Origin: Paracoccaceae bacterium
GTDB taxonomy: Bacteria; Pseudomonadota; Alphaproteobacteria; Rhodobacterales; Rhodobacteraceae
Direction: 5' to 3'
Length of the DNA stretch: 34,380 bases
NCBI GenBank assembly: GCA_021296235.1
Contig: JAGWAS010000004.1
Coordinates: 1 to 34,380, forward strand
Position 1 is the stretch's first letter; every line of letters begins with the position of its first letter. Below, in pieces: positions 8,931-17,634 of this stretch. The position numbers and the translations under genes were made by a program. The notes beneath the pieces were generated by a model. It ran no database searches. It was not told where the DNA came from and saw only the letters and a list, made by a program, of their open reading frames with translations.

Positions 8931-10010
8931 ATGAAATTCAGGAATTGGCTGACCGCGGCATCCGCCGTTTGCGCATATGTTGCGCTTGCGGCAGGCCCGC
9001 TGCACTCCGATCCGCTCAAGGTCGGGTTCATCTATGTCGGACCGACGGGCGATTTCGGATGGACGTATGAACATGATCAGGGACGATTGGCCGTGGAGGA
9101 AGCCTATGGCGACGCCGTCCAAACCTCCTATGTCGAAAGTGTGCCGGAGGGAGCCGACGCCGAACGCGTACTAACCCAGATGGCGCTTTCCGGGCACAAG
9201 CTGATTTTCACCACTTCGTTCGGCTACATGGATCCCACGATTAACGTCGCCGCCAAATTCCCGGATGTTAGATTTGAGCACGCCACCGGCTACAAGCGCG
9301 CCGACAACGTTTCAACCTATTCAGCCCGCTTTTACGAAGGAAGGGCAGTCATCGGCCACATCGCCGGCCGGATGACAAAAACGAACAAGATCGGCTACAT
9401 CGCTTCGTATCCGATTCCGGAGGTCATCCGGGGCATCAACTCGGCCTACATTCATGCAAGGAAGGTAAATCCCGACGTCGAATTCAAAATCGTGTGGGTA
9501 TTCACCTGGTTCGACCCGGCCAAGGAGGCAGATGCGGCTTCAACCCTGATCGAACAGGGAGTGGATGTGATAATGCAGCACACCGACAGCCCCGCCGCCA
9601 TGACAATCGCCGAAGAAAAGGGTATCCATGCGTTCGGCCAAGCATCCGACATGAAACAGTTCGGTCCGAACGCGAGATTGTCGTCGATCATCGACAACTG
9701 GGCACCCTACTATGTTGCGAGAACCGGTGCGATGATGGACGGAACATGGGAAAGCGTGGACACTTGGCACGGCATAAATGAGGGAATGGTTGAGATTGGT
9801 GAATTCTCCGACCAAATCCCGGCTGAAGTCCAGACAGAAGCGCAGGCCATTTCCGATGCCATTGTGGCAGGCAACTATCATCCCTTCACCGGCCCTTTGA
9901 ACAAACAGGACGGTTCTGCCTGGCTCAGCGAAGGTGAAACCGCCGATGACGGAGTGATGCTGGGCATGAACTTCTACGTTGAGGGCATTGAAGGTTCGAT
10001 TCCTCAATAA
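8931..10010 (+). CDS. BMP family periplasmic nucleoside/purine-binding protein
   Basis: This is a 359-residue substrate-binding protein of the Bmp (basic membrane protein / PnrA-like) family, which captures nucleosides or purines in the periplasm for the permease pair. A signal peptide covers about residues 1-26. I see no lipobox with Cys at a credible position, so it should be soluble rather than a lipoprotein. The mature start KVGFIYVGPTGDFGWTYEHD is typical of alphaproteobacterial BMP proteins, as is the DNWAPYY motif near residue 255. An AGAGGAAC ribosome site precedes the ATG. As last gene of the set with a strong ribosome site, it can be made in excess, as expected for a binding protein. 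The precise ligand is not determined by the sequence. Confidence 0.9.
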   Translation: MKFRNWLTAASAVCAYVALAAGPLHSDPLKVGFIYVGPTGDFGWTYEHDQGRLAVEEAYGDAVQTSYVESVPEGADAERVLTQMALSGHKLIFTTSFGYMDPTINVAAKFPDVRFEHATGYKRADNVSTYSARFYEGRAVIGHIAGRMTKTNKIGYIASYPIPEVIRGINSAYIHARKVNPDVEFKIVWVFTWFDPAKEADAASTLIEQGVDVIMQHTDSPAAMTIAEEKGIHAFGQASDMKQFGPNARLSSIIDNWAPYYVARTGAMMDGTWESVDTWHGINEGMVEIGEFSDQIPAEVQTEAQAISDAIVAGNYHPFTGPLNKQDGSAWLSEGETADDGVMLGMNFYVEGIEGSIPQ

Positions 10011-10048
10011 TGACATGAACAGGGTTCTCGCGATTGCCCGCTTCGTTG

Positions 10049-10070
10049 CCGGATTGAACTTGGAATCCGG
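10049..10070 (+). promoter_or_regulatory. Small inverted repeat between BMP and DUF899 genes
   Basis: CCGGATT (10049-10055) and AATCCGG (10064-10070) are perfect inverted copies with an 8-base spacer. The hairpin has no downstream T-run, so it is a poor intrinsic terminator. It may stabilise the 3' end of the importer mRNA or be an operator for the next gene. Confidence 0.3.
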
Positions 10071-10122
10071 TGTGTATGCGATGCCCGGTGCCGCACCCGT
10101 TCAAGGCGAATAGGATGAGGAA

Positions 10123-10725
10123 ATGTCCAACCAGAAAATCGCAGAGCTTCAGTTGGAAATCTACAATTTGACCGTGAAACTGAATGATCTGCTCAAAAAT
10201 GCCGAACGTCGAGAGGTGGCCGACTACAGCTTCGCCACTCTGGAGGGCGAAGTTACTTTGCTTGAGCTGTTCGGGGACAGGCAGCATCTCTTGGTCATCC
10301 ACAACATGGGGCAGGCATGCCGCTATTGCACCTTGTGGGGCGATGGCATCAACGGTGTGCTCGCTCATCTTGAAGATGCCATGTCCGTCGTGCTCGTATC
10401 CAAGGATCCGCCCAAGGATCAGCGAAACTTCGCAAGCTCCCGCAATTGGCGGTTTCGGCTCGCGTCCCACGGTGGCGGAAAATACATCAGCGAGCAAACC
10501 GTGATGGAAGGTCAAGCGAACATGCCAGGAGCCGTGCTCTACGAAAGATTGGAGAAACAAGTGTTTCGCAGGCACGGTGCAATCTTCGGCCCAGGGGATC
10601 TTTATTGCCCGGCCTGGCATTTGCTGGCACTCGCCGGACGCGGGGCGGACGACTGGACGCCGCAATTCCGCTATTGGCTGCCACCGAAACAAATGGAGGA
10701 CGGCGGGGCAGACATGCTGGAGTGA
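10123..10725 (+). CDS. DUF899 family thioredoxin-like protein
   Basis: This is a 200-residue protein of the DUF899 (thioredoxin-like) family. The N-terminal 30 residues form a probable amphipathic helix, followed by a thioredoxin-fold core with the HNMGQACRYCTLW motif, whose Cys66 and Cys69 form a CxxC pair. GPGDLYCPAWHLL lies near residues 156-168. DUF899 proteins are often annotated as putative dithiol-disulfide oxidoreductases, but no substrate is established that I know of. A clear ATGAGGAA ribosome site precedes the ATG. The 112-base gap from the importer, with a hairpin in it, makes operon membership uncertain. It has no evident role in purine metabolism. Confidence 0.8.
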   Translation: MSNQKIAELQLEIYNLTVKLNDLLKNAERREVADYSFATLEGEVTLLELFGDRQHLLVIHNMGQACRYCTLWGDGINGVLAHLEDAMSVVLVSKDPPKDQRNFASSRNWRFRLASHGGGKYISEQTVMEGQANMPGAVLYERLEKQVFRRHGAIFGPGDLYCPAWHLLALAGRGADDWTPQFRYWLPPKQMEDGGADMLE

Positions 10726-11069
10726 CGATTCCCGATCAGAACGCCCATCTCGACCGCAGGATTGGCTGGTTGCAGCAACATGGCCGGCCACTCAATGCAG
10801 GCCAAGTCGACAGGCCGATCGTCAATGCTTCGCTCTGCAGCGAAAATATCTCTCTCGGCAACCTTGGAGCGGCAGATGAGCAGGATTCCGAATTCTGCCT
10901 AGGAAAAATTCCGATGGATCAATTGTTGCTTGAGCAAAACGGGCAGAGCGTTTTCCAAGCGAATTGATGACAATGAACTCGCAAACAGAATCCCTTCCCG
11001 GTCGAACTGGTGGCCTCGCCCACAATGGAGGCGGATTCCGCGCCCGGTCCCCTTGACCTAAAAATCCGC
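10726..11069. other. Convergent intergenic region, no gene seen
   Basis: This region lies between the 3' ends of the DUF899 gene (plus) and the DUF3726 gene (minus). It contains a short perfect hairpin, TTCGCT-ctgc-AGCGAA (10829-10844), and some weaker repeats. None has the T-run of a classical terminator on either strand. The overlapping open frames (for example 10446-10967 plus) have no family resemblance or credible ribosome site. Confidence 0.5.
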
Positions 11070-11687
11070 TCAGTCCCTGTCCACAACCCCGGCGCCAGCT
11101 CCCGTTTCGCGGGATTTGGAGGTGGCGGGAACAAGAGTACGAGCTGCAAGGAGTTGCAGCCGGTGCCAGACTGCGTCGTTGATGACCGCCCCGTCGATCT
11201 CCACCCGCAGCGGGTCACCGCATTTGGGACTCACCACTTCGGCGGCATACTGACAATCGTTCCCCAATTCGCCGGAAAGACGGCAATGCCCTGCAGCGAC
11301 TTCACCGAGACCGCCGGCCCAGCGAAGCCGGAACGCGGTATCGAATGCGACGGAAGCGGAACCGCCGAACCCGATCAGTCCCAATGGCGAGCTTACCTGC
11401 CGGAAGACTGCCTTGTCGCAAGCGCCGGCCGCCAGGAGATCGAATGCGGCAACAGCCGATGGGGCAGTCGCCCGCGCAAACACTGCGGTCCGGCCATTGA
11501 GGGTACAATCAGCCTGCCTGTGTTGGGATTCGATGAGGTCAAGCAATGAAGAGATCGCGGCGGGGATTTGAACGGCCGACCATACCGCTGCACGACCAAT
11601 TTCTTCGGCGAATCCGAAGGGCCAGCCGATTGCGCCCGCCGCCTTGCGGGCACAAAATTCGATTTCGTTGAGCGATACACGGGTCAT
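11070..11687 (-). CDS. DUF3726 family protein, function unknown
   Basis: This 205-residue protein begins MTRVSLNEIEFCARKAA, the characteristic opening of DUF3726 proteins, which I recognise from marine alphaproteobacteria; no function is established. It is alanine-rich with no signal peptide or clear membrane segment, so probably cytoplasmic. It contains five cysteines but no obvious metal-binding cluster. The ATG at 11687 overlaps the upstream stop as ATGA, which fixes the start; an in-frame start nine residues earlier is less likely. As last gene of the choline-sulfate operon it is presumably co-translated with the 563-residue protein. Together the two may form a complex or act in one step. 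Confidence 0.75.
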   Translation of the reverse strand: MTRVSLNEIEFCARKAAGAIGWPFGFAEEIGRAAVWSAVQIPAAISSLLDLIESQHRQADCTLNGRTAVFARATAPSAVAAFDLLAAGACDKAVFRQVSSPLGLIGFGGSASVAFDTAFRLRWAGGLGEVAAGHCRLSGELGNDCQYAAEVVSPKCGDPLRVEIDGAVINDAVWHRLQLLAARTLVPATSKSRETGAGAGVVDRD

Positions 11688-13375
11688 TGCCGGGTCAGAA
11701 CCGGAAACGACCAATCGTCGGCATCATGGCTGCTGATGTCAGCAGCAACGGGCGCTCCCTGAAACATGGTGATCCTGGTCCACAAATCCGACTTCGGGTC
11801 AAATTTCGTGGCACCAAAGAAAGCCAGCTTGTATCTCAGGATGTCAATTGGACGCATGGCTGAACCAATCAAGTTGCCGCGGATTTCGGCATAGGGATGA
11901 TCCGGTGCGTTCTGAACCCTGCGCACAGCGTGCCTCAGCTCCGGATGCTCCAGCAGGAATTCGGCGGCGGTGAATCCGTCATTCGCTCCCTCAAGTGCAC
12001 GGCCAAGCTGCTGAAACTGCCGGGCAATGTCGAGCGTCAATTCCCGATCGGCACCTGGCTCCCGATGTCTGTTGCCGATCCTCGGCTCCAGCTTCTCCTC
12101 CGAGTAGTACCAGAAAACCTCGTCCGACTCGGGTTTCGTGAAATCATGCGCCAGTGCCCATTCGCAGTGGTTCCGAAAACGGCGACGCATCTCCGAAACC
12201 GTCATCGACGGATCTATCTCAAATTCCCTATCGCAGGACATCTCATTTCCCAAATCGTCCACCAACATTGCGTTTGGCTCAAGCAGGACAGACACGACAA
12301 GTTCCTGCGCCTCCAGCGAAAGTGTCTGCGAAGCTTGGAATACTGCGTCCCAAGGACGGTTGCGGCACAGAATGCCGTTTTCCTGAACATCCAATTCAAG
12401 CCGAGCGATTTCGTTGCCGAGAACGCCGTTGCGCCTGGACTGGATGTGATCCTCCACCTCAAGTTGCTGCACGTGCCGAACCGCTCTCCCGATGATGGAA
12501 TTGAACATCCCGATTTCGTCGGCGCTTGCGCTCTTCCGCGCCCTCACCCGCGCGAGCGCCGTTTCCTTGGCAACCACCCAATTGTTGATGAGAGCCGGAT
12601 GGCCAACGAGAAACGGAGCCATTCCCAATCCTGTTGCATTTCCGATGCCGAGTGCTCGTCGGCAGGGCAGTTCCAAAGGACAGGCAGCTTGCGGATTGCG
12701 GCAACGGGCAATGTGTTCGGCCAAATCATGCGAAAACACCCGAATCAGCCAAACGGTGAGGAGTTCGGCCTGAAAGGGTCCGGCAAACGCCTTCCTTCCC
12801 GCAATCCGGCGGCGGTCGGCCAGTCCGAACTTACCGTTTCCATAAACCGCAGTCGTGCGCATCAGGTACCCAACCCGGCGAACCATTGCCGCGTCCGGTT
12901 GCATTCCAGCTGAAAGCCGGTCCACAACATGCTCGAACATTCGCACGCTTCTGTTGGCACGGCTTAAGATCAGTTCGGTCGAACGGTAGCGTCCCTCCTC
13001 TTGTTTAGGCACGTTCCTTCGAAGCCGTTCCAGCGTTGCTTCGCAAATCGAACCGTCATGCAGGGCAAAGGTTGCATCCCACGCCGTCGCAATTACCCTG
13101 TCGGTGCGATCTTCCGGGTTGAGAGGTGAGGTAAACGCACAGAAACCGTACCGGAAGCCGTCAAGTTCAAAGCTGTAGACTGCCTCTCCATAGCCTCTGC
13201 GGTCAATCCGCCACAGTTCCATTTTCAGTTCGACGTTTTCTGCGTGCAGTTTGCGAACGAGTTGCCGCATGAAACTCAGTCTTGTCGGGTGCGCGGCGCC
13301 CATTCGCGAAAGGTTCATGACCATGCCAGGCGGGCGCAAGGCAACATCACATTCATGCTGTACATTCGACTTCAT
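11684..13375 (-). CDS. Conserved hypothetical protein, 563 residues
   Basis: I do not recognise a characterised domain. The product is soluble, arginine-rich and without a signal peptide. Visible features are a basic N-terminal region (about 27-60), a VYSFELDGFRYGFCAF strand-rich stretch near residue 73, many charged helices, and DVQENGILCRNRPWDAVFQASQTLS in the middle. The ATG at 13375 overlaps the stop of the M19 gene (ATGA), and its own stop overlaps the DUF3726 start in the same way. Both ends are thus constrained and the frame is certainly used. A longer start at 13423 would run into the upstream gene. I have an impression that this protein accompanies DUF3726 and M19-type genes in other alphaproteobacteria, but this is memory and was not searched. 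The 338-residue frame on the other strand is a shadow. Confidence 0.75.
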   Translation of the reverse strand: MKSNVQHECDVALRPPGMVMNLSRMGAAHPTRLSFMRQLVRKLHAENVELKMELWRIDRRGYGEAVYSFELDGFRYGFCAFTSPLNPEDRTDRVIATAWDATFALHDGSICEATLERLRRNVPKQEEGRYRSTELILSRANRSVRMFEHVVDRLSAGMQPDAAMVRRVGYLMRTTAVYGNGKFGLADRRRIAGRKAFAGPFQAELLTVWLIRVFSHDLAEHIARCRNPQAACPLELPCRRALGIGNATGLGMAPFLVGHPALINNWVVAKETALARVRARKSASADEIGMFNSIIGRAVRHVQQLEVEDHIQSRRNGVLGNEIARLELDVQENGILCRNRPWDAVFQASQTLSLEAQELVVSVLLEPNAMLVDDLGNEMSCDREFEIDPSMTVSEMRRRFRNHCEWALAHDFTKPESDEVFWYYSEEKLEPRIGNRHREPGADRELTLDIARQFQQLGRALEGANDGFTAAEFLLEHPELRHAVRRVQNAPDHPYAEIRGNLIGSAMRPIDILRYKLAFFGATKFDPKSDLWTRITMFQGAPVAADISSHDADDWSFPVLTRQ

Positions 13376-14373
13376 GCCGCACCGTCCGGCTCGATCAACA
13401 CCCTTTGCAGGTAGCGAAACCAATTACCGCCCATGATGCCTTCGATTTCCGTTGAATCAAAACCGACCGCACCAAGTCCCTCCCCTATCCTGCAGAAGTC
13501 GCGATTGTCCCGGAACCACGATGGCTGGGGCGGAAAGCCTTCCAATTTGCCATCTACTATCTTGCCACTCCAGCGCCCCTCCCGCATCCACGACAGTGCC
13601 GATGGAGGGCGGTCTTGGCAAAGGTCCGAACCAATTCCCAGGAAACCGGCCCCGTAACGGCTTGCGGTTTCCGCCACCATTGCGCAGAATTGACCAATTG
13701 AGCATTCCGAACCGCCGCATAGATGGTGCGGATATAGCGAAAACCCCATCATTCCACCTGTTTGGGCCAATGCCCCGATGACATCGTCGGAAAGATTGCG
13801 CCGCGTGTTGCGCCAACTTGCCGGATTGGCATGGGTTACCGCAACCGGAAGCGCCGAATATTCCATTGCATCCAACGCCGACCGAGCGCCGGCATGACTC
13901 ATGTCCACAACCATGCCGAGGCGGTTCATTTCATCAATCACCCTGCGGCCCATCAGCGTCAGCCCGGAATCGTTGGCCTCCATCCAGCCGGACGCAAGCA
14001 ACGACTGGTTGTTGTAGGTAAGCTGCATGAAGCGGATTCCGAGGGAGTGAAAGATCTCGACGAGTCCGATGTCGTCGCCAATCGGGGAAGGGTTCTGAAA
14101 TCCAAGGAAGATTGCTGTCCTGCCGGACCGCTTGGCGTCAATGATATCCCGACACGAGCGGCCTCTGAAAATGAACTTGCTGTGCTCGGCAAACAGCCTG
14201 TTCCAGGCCTCAATGGCGTGAACCGCGTCGCGGAATGAGCCATGATACACCAAGGTTGCGTGAACCGCGTCAAGCCCCCCATCACGCATCTGCCTGAAAA
14301 CCTTGGTTGACCAATTGCAGAACTGGAGACAATCGATCAAGTACAGTTCGTCATGCTGGGCGCCTGTATTCAC
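13372..14373 (-). CDS. Peptidase M19 (membrane dipeptidase)-like protein, zinc site degenerate
   Basis: This 333-residue protein has the fold signature of renal dipeptidases (M19). The later ligands are present in VVDMSHAG (His160) and AVTHANP (His181), and GIGSD (Asp250) is kept. The first metal motif, normally HND in IDGHND, reads LQF (residues 16-18). The bridging Glu, normally in GVEGG, is Gln93 in GFQNPSP. Three of five zinc ligands are therefore missing, and a canonical dinuclear dipeptidase activity is unlikely. From memory, a similar M19-like gene (PA5396) sits in the dimethylglycine/betaine catabolism locus of Pseudomonas aeruginosa, so a role in methylamine or betaine metabolism is plausible. 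I chose the GTG at 14373, just before the conserved LIDCLQ and preceded by AGGGG. The frame opens further into betA, up to 14526, so the start is uncertain. Confidence 0.82.
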   Translation of the reverse strand: MNTGAQHDELYLIDCLQFCNWSTKVFRQMRDGGLDAVHATLVYHGSFRDAVHAIEAWNRLFAEHSKFIFRGRSCRDIIDAKRSGRTAIFLGFQNPSPIGDDIGLVEIFHSLGIRFMQLTYNNQSLLASGWMEANDSGLTLMGRRVIDEMNRLGMVVDMSHAGARSALDAMEYSALPVAVTHANPASWRNTRRNLSDDVIGALAQTGGMMGFSLYPHHLCGGSECSIGQFCAMVAETASRYGAGFLGIGSDLCQDRPPSALSWMREGRWSGKIVDGKLEGFPPQPSWFRDNRDFCRIGEGLGAVGFDSTEIEGIMGGNWFRYLQRVLIEPDGAA

Positions 14374-14428
14374 GCCAGTAAAACCCCTGAGCCCTCGAAC
14401 GATCTGGACATTCTGACCTGCCTGCCCG

Positions 14429-16096
14429 TTACCTGTCGCTCTCGCGCCAACGCGGATTGATCCAAGGGTTGGACTCGTCGCGCGGCAATTGCGGTTTCCC
14501 CAGAATGTGGTCTGCCGCCTTTTCACCCACCATTATTGATGGTCCGTTCAGGTTACCGTTCGTTATCCTCGGGAAGATTGAGCTGTCCACAACCCGCAAC
14601 CCCTCGACACCAATCACCCGGCAATGCGGGTCTACCACCGCCATCCTGTCGTCCGGAGAGCCCATCCTGCATGTTCCGCACGGATGATAGGAACTCTCCG
14701 CATGGTTGCGCACATACTCATCCAACTCCTGATCGGTTGTTGAACCATTTCCCGGAGCAATCTCCCTTCCGCAAAAGGGCTCCATTGCCGGTTGGGAGAG
14801 GATTTCCCGGGTTAGCCTAATGCAGTGCCGGAAATCGGACCAATCCTTCGGGTCCGACATGTAGTTGAACCGGATGAGCGGAGGCTCTGCGGGGTCGGAA
14901 CTTCGCAAGGTTACGTTTCCGCGTGAATTCGATCGCATTGGACCGACATGTGCCTGAAACCCGTGTCCTGCAAACGCCGCCTTGCCGTCATAGCGTGCGG
15001 CAACCGGCAGAAAATGAAACTGGATGTCCGGATACTCGACGCCCGGCGCCGATCTCACAAAACCGGCGCTCTCGAAATGGTTTGTTGCACCGATCCCGCT
15101 CCGGAACAGCAACCAGCGGACACCGACACCGGCCATGGAGGCAAGATTCATGTGCTTGGCCAGGCTGACCGGCTGCAGGCACTCATGCTGAACAAGCACC
15201 TCAAGGTGGTCCTGTAGATTTTCGCCGACTCCCGGACGCTCGGCAACAACCGGAATCCCGAGCGCTGCGAGTTCCGGTCCAGGCCCGATACCCGAAAGTT
15301 TGAGCAATTTCGGCGAATTTAGCGGTGCTGCCGAAATGATCACTTCGCGCCGACACCGCACGATTCCGGTGCGCCCGCCAAATTCGGTTTCCACGCCGAC
15401 GGCTCGATTTCCATCAAAAACAACGCGCCGGGCGAAACCGCGGACCAGCCGGACATTCGGGCGCCGGAGTGCAGGCTTGAGATACGCATTGGCCGTCGAC
15501 CAGCGCTGCCCATTGCGAACCGTCTGGTCCATGGGTCCAAACCCTTCCTGCTTTTCTCCATTGTAGTCGGCAGTCGATTCGAACCCTGCCTGCCTGCCCG
15601 CCCGCTCGAACGCTTCGTGAAGCGGATTTTTCCTTTCGCCTCGCTGGACATTCAGTGGGCCGGAGGAACCGCGCCAATTTGGATCGCCGCCATGGCCGCC
15701 ATCACTCCAGCTTTCCATTCGCCGGAAGTAGGGCAGAACGTCCGCATAGGACCATCCCGTTGCCCCCAACTGCGACCAATGATCAAAATCGCGGGCGTGG
15801 CCCCGAACATAAACCATTCCGTTGATGGACGACGAGCCACCCCTGACCTTGCCGCGGGGAGTTGCAAGCCGACGATTGCCGAGGCCGGGCTCAGGTTCGG
15901 TGGAAAAACCCCAATCATAGCGGGACATTCCCATGGGATATGAGAGCGCAGCCGGCATCTGAATCAGTGGCCCGAAATCCGATCCACCGAATTCGATGAC
16001 GAGCACGTTGGCCCCGGCATCTTCGGACAACCGGTTGGCAAGAACCGATCCGGCACTTCCGGACCCAACGATTACGAAATCAGCTTCCTTCAACAA
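14429..16096 (-). CDS. betA: Choline dehydrogenase (GMC oxidoreductase)
   Basis: This FAD-dependent oxidase/dehydrogenase of the glucose-methanol-choline family converts choline to betaine aldehyde, possibly on to glycine betaine. It is 555 residues, the usual BetA size. The dinucleotide-binding motif is GSGSAG (11-16). [18 protein letters not shown] (about 80-97) is the GMC signature 1 region. The catalytic His lies in [10 protein letters not shown] (470-479, His471), with the paired Asn517 in NGNLNGP. The C-terminal ending [13 protein letters not shown] is typical of alphaproteobacterial BetA. The start is TTG, at 16096 or the adjacent one at 16093, preceded by a strong GGAGG. It begins 14 bases after betC. 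Adjacency to choline sulfatase supports choline as substrate over other alcohols. Confidence 0.9.
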   Translation of the reverse strand: MLKEADFVIVGSGSAGSVLANRLSEDAGANVLVIEFGGSDFGPLIQMPAALSYPMGMSRYDWGFSTEPEPGLGNRRLATPRGKVRGGSSSINGMVYVRGHARDFDHWSQLGATGWSYADVLPYFRRMESWSDGGHGGDPNWRGSSGPLNVQRGERKNPLHEAFERAGRQAGFESTADYNGEKQEGFGPMDQTVRNGQRWSTANAYLKPALRRPNVRLVRGFARRVVFDGNRAVGVETEFGGRTGIVRCRREVIISAAPLNSPKLLKLSGIGPGPELAALGIPVVAERPGVGENLQDHLEVLVQHECLQPVSLAKHMNLASMAGVGVRWLLFRSGIGATNHFESAGFVRSAPGVEYPDIQFHFLPVAARYDGKAAFAGHGFQAHVGPMRSNSRGNVTLRSSDPAEPPLIRFNYMSDPKDWSDFRHCIRLTREILSQPAMEPFCGREIAPGNGSTTDQELDEYVRNHAESSYHPCGTCRMGSPDDRMAVVDPHCRVIGVEGLRVVDSSIFPRITNGNLNGPSIMVGEKAADHILGKPQLPRDESNPWINPRWRESDR

Positions 16097-16110
16097 TGCT
16101 CCTCCACTCT

Positions 16111-17634
16111 TCAGCCGTCATGTTCGCGCGGAAATCGGTTGCGTGACTCAACTTCATTCAGGTTCATGTGGTTTCGCATGTAGCGTTCTGAAGCCTTCTG
16201 CAACGGTTGATAATCCCATGGGTAGTAGTGCCCGTTCCTCAAAGCCTCGTAGACAAAGAGCCGTTGCGCCTGAGAACGCCTGACTGCGGAATCGAATTCC
16301 TGCAGGTCCCATTTCTCGGCGACAAGGTCGGCAAGGCGGCCCTGCGCCTCTGCATGTTCCGGCATTCCGGCAAGATTTGTCAATTCATGGGGGTCGCGAC
16401 TTAGATCAAAGAGCATGGGAGGGTCGACCTCGCTGTGAATGAACTTCAGCGACCCGGACCTCACCCCAACCAACGGCGCAATCGACGCCTCGGCGGAATA
16501 TTCGACATGAACCGGCCTGCCGCCAGATTGCCCGTTCATCTCGGGCAACAGTGAACTTCCGTTTGTGCACTGCCTGAATTCCTCACCAGGTATGTCCGCC
16601 AATTCCGCCAATGTGTCCGGAACGTCCATGATGCTCACCGGGTCTGCAACCAACCGCGGTTCAACTCCCGGGCCCGAAATCATCAGGGGAACCCTGGATG
16701 ATCCCTCAAAAAAGTGCATTTTGAACCAAAGGCCACGTTCACCAAGCATGTCACCGTGGTCGGCAAGAAACACAACCGCCGTTCGGTCGGTCTGCTGCAT
16801 CGCATCCACCGCCGCCATAATCTCACCCACCTTCTCGTCAATGTAGGATATGTTGGCGAAATAACCGCGTCGGGACCGCACAACATCCATTTCGGTGAGA
16901 TCGTAGCTGCGCCAGTCATTGGCGTCGAAAATACGTTTCGAATGCGGGTCTTGATCGTCATAGGCAAAGGCTTTGACTGTCGGCAGCAGGTGTTCACCCT
17001 CCTTCTGCATATCCCAGAATTTGCGTCTGGCGACATAAGGATCGTGAGGGTGGGTAAAGCTGACCACCATCATCCAAGGCCGCTCATCGTTGCCGCGCCC
17101 AAACTCATGCACTTGCCGAATTGCGTGGTGCGCCACTTCATCGTCATATTCAAGTTGATGTGTTGTCTCGGCAACCCCTGCGGACTTGACACTGCCGAGA
17201 TTGTGATACCACCAGTCAATTCTCTCGCCGGGCAGTCGATAGTCGGGTGTCCAACCATAATCTGCCGGGTAGACGTCGGTCGTAAGCCTCTCCTCAAACC
17301 CGTGCAGCTGATCAGCGCCGACAAAGTGCATTTTTCCCGAAAGGCAGGTGCGATAACCTGCCTTCCTGAACATGTGAGCGAAAGTGGGAATGTCACTGCC
17401 GAATTCGGCAGCATTGTCAAAAACGCCAATTTCGGATGGAAGCCGGCCGGACATGAAGCTTGCCCTGGCGGGTGCACAAAGAGGAAACGGGGTGTAGGCG
17501 TTGGCAAACCGCGCTGAAACTTCCGACAATCGGCGCAGGTTGGGTGCATGCATCCACTCCGCCGGGCCGTCCGGAAACAGCGTCCCGTTCAATTGATCCA
17601 CCATGAAGATCAGGAAATTTGTTCCTTTCGTCAT
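16111..17634 (-). CDS. betC: Choline sulfatase
   Basis: This enzyme hydrolyses choline O-sulfate to choline and sulfate, letting the cell use this osmolyte for carbon, nitrogen and sulfur. It is 507 residues. The type I sulfatase signature is [11 protein letters not shown], with Cys53 predicted to be converted to formylglycine (CxPxR, 53-57). N-terminal metal ligands are in FMVDQLNG (Asp13), and [14 protein letters not shown] supplies further metal ligands. [16 protein letters not shown] and [12 protein letters not shown] are specific to the choline sulfatase group, and a DUF-type choline sulfatase C-terminal extension ends the protein. I chose the ATG at 17634 because family members start MTK/[15 protein letters not shown]; the frame extends to a TTG at 17715. 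No signal peptide is present, so it is cytoplasmic. It is probably the first gene of a five-gene operon. Confidence 0.93.
   Translation of the reverse strand: MTKGTNFLIFMVDQLNGTLFPDGPAEWMHAPNLRRLSEVSARFANAYTPFPLCAPARASFMSGRLPSEIGVFDNAAEFGSDIPTFAHMFRKAGYRTCLSGKMHFVGADQLHGFEERLTTDVYPADYGWTPDYRLPGERIDWWYHNLGSVKSAGVAETTHQLEYDDEVAHHAIRQVHEFGRGNDERPWMMVVSFTHPHDPYVARRKFWDMQKEGEHLLPTVKAFAYDDQDPHSKRIFDANDWRSYDLTEMDVVRSRRGYFANISYIDEKVGEIMAAVDAMQQTDRTAVVFLADHGDMLGERGLWFKMHFFEGSSRVPLMISGPGVEPRLVADPVSIMDVPDTLAELADIPGEEFRQCTNGSSLLPEMNGQSGGRPVHVEYSAEASIAPLVGVRSGSLKFIHSEVDPPMLFDLSRDPHELTNLAGMPEHAEAQGRLADLVAEKWDLQEFDSAVRRSQAQRLFVYEALRNGHYYPWDYQPLQKASERYMRNHMNLNEVESRNRFPREHDG

Noticed and set aside
10829..10844. 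TTCGCT-ctgc-AGCGAA hairpin as a terminator
   Set aside because: Only six base pairs, no T-run on either strand, and about 100 bases past the nearest stop.
11897..12913. 338-residue plus-strand open frame
   Set aside because: Antisense to the 563-residue gene, which is fixed at both ends by stop-start overlaps; the composition looks like a shadow.
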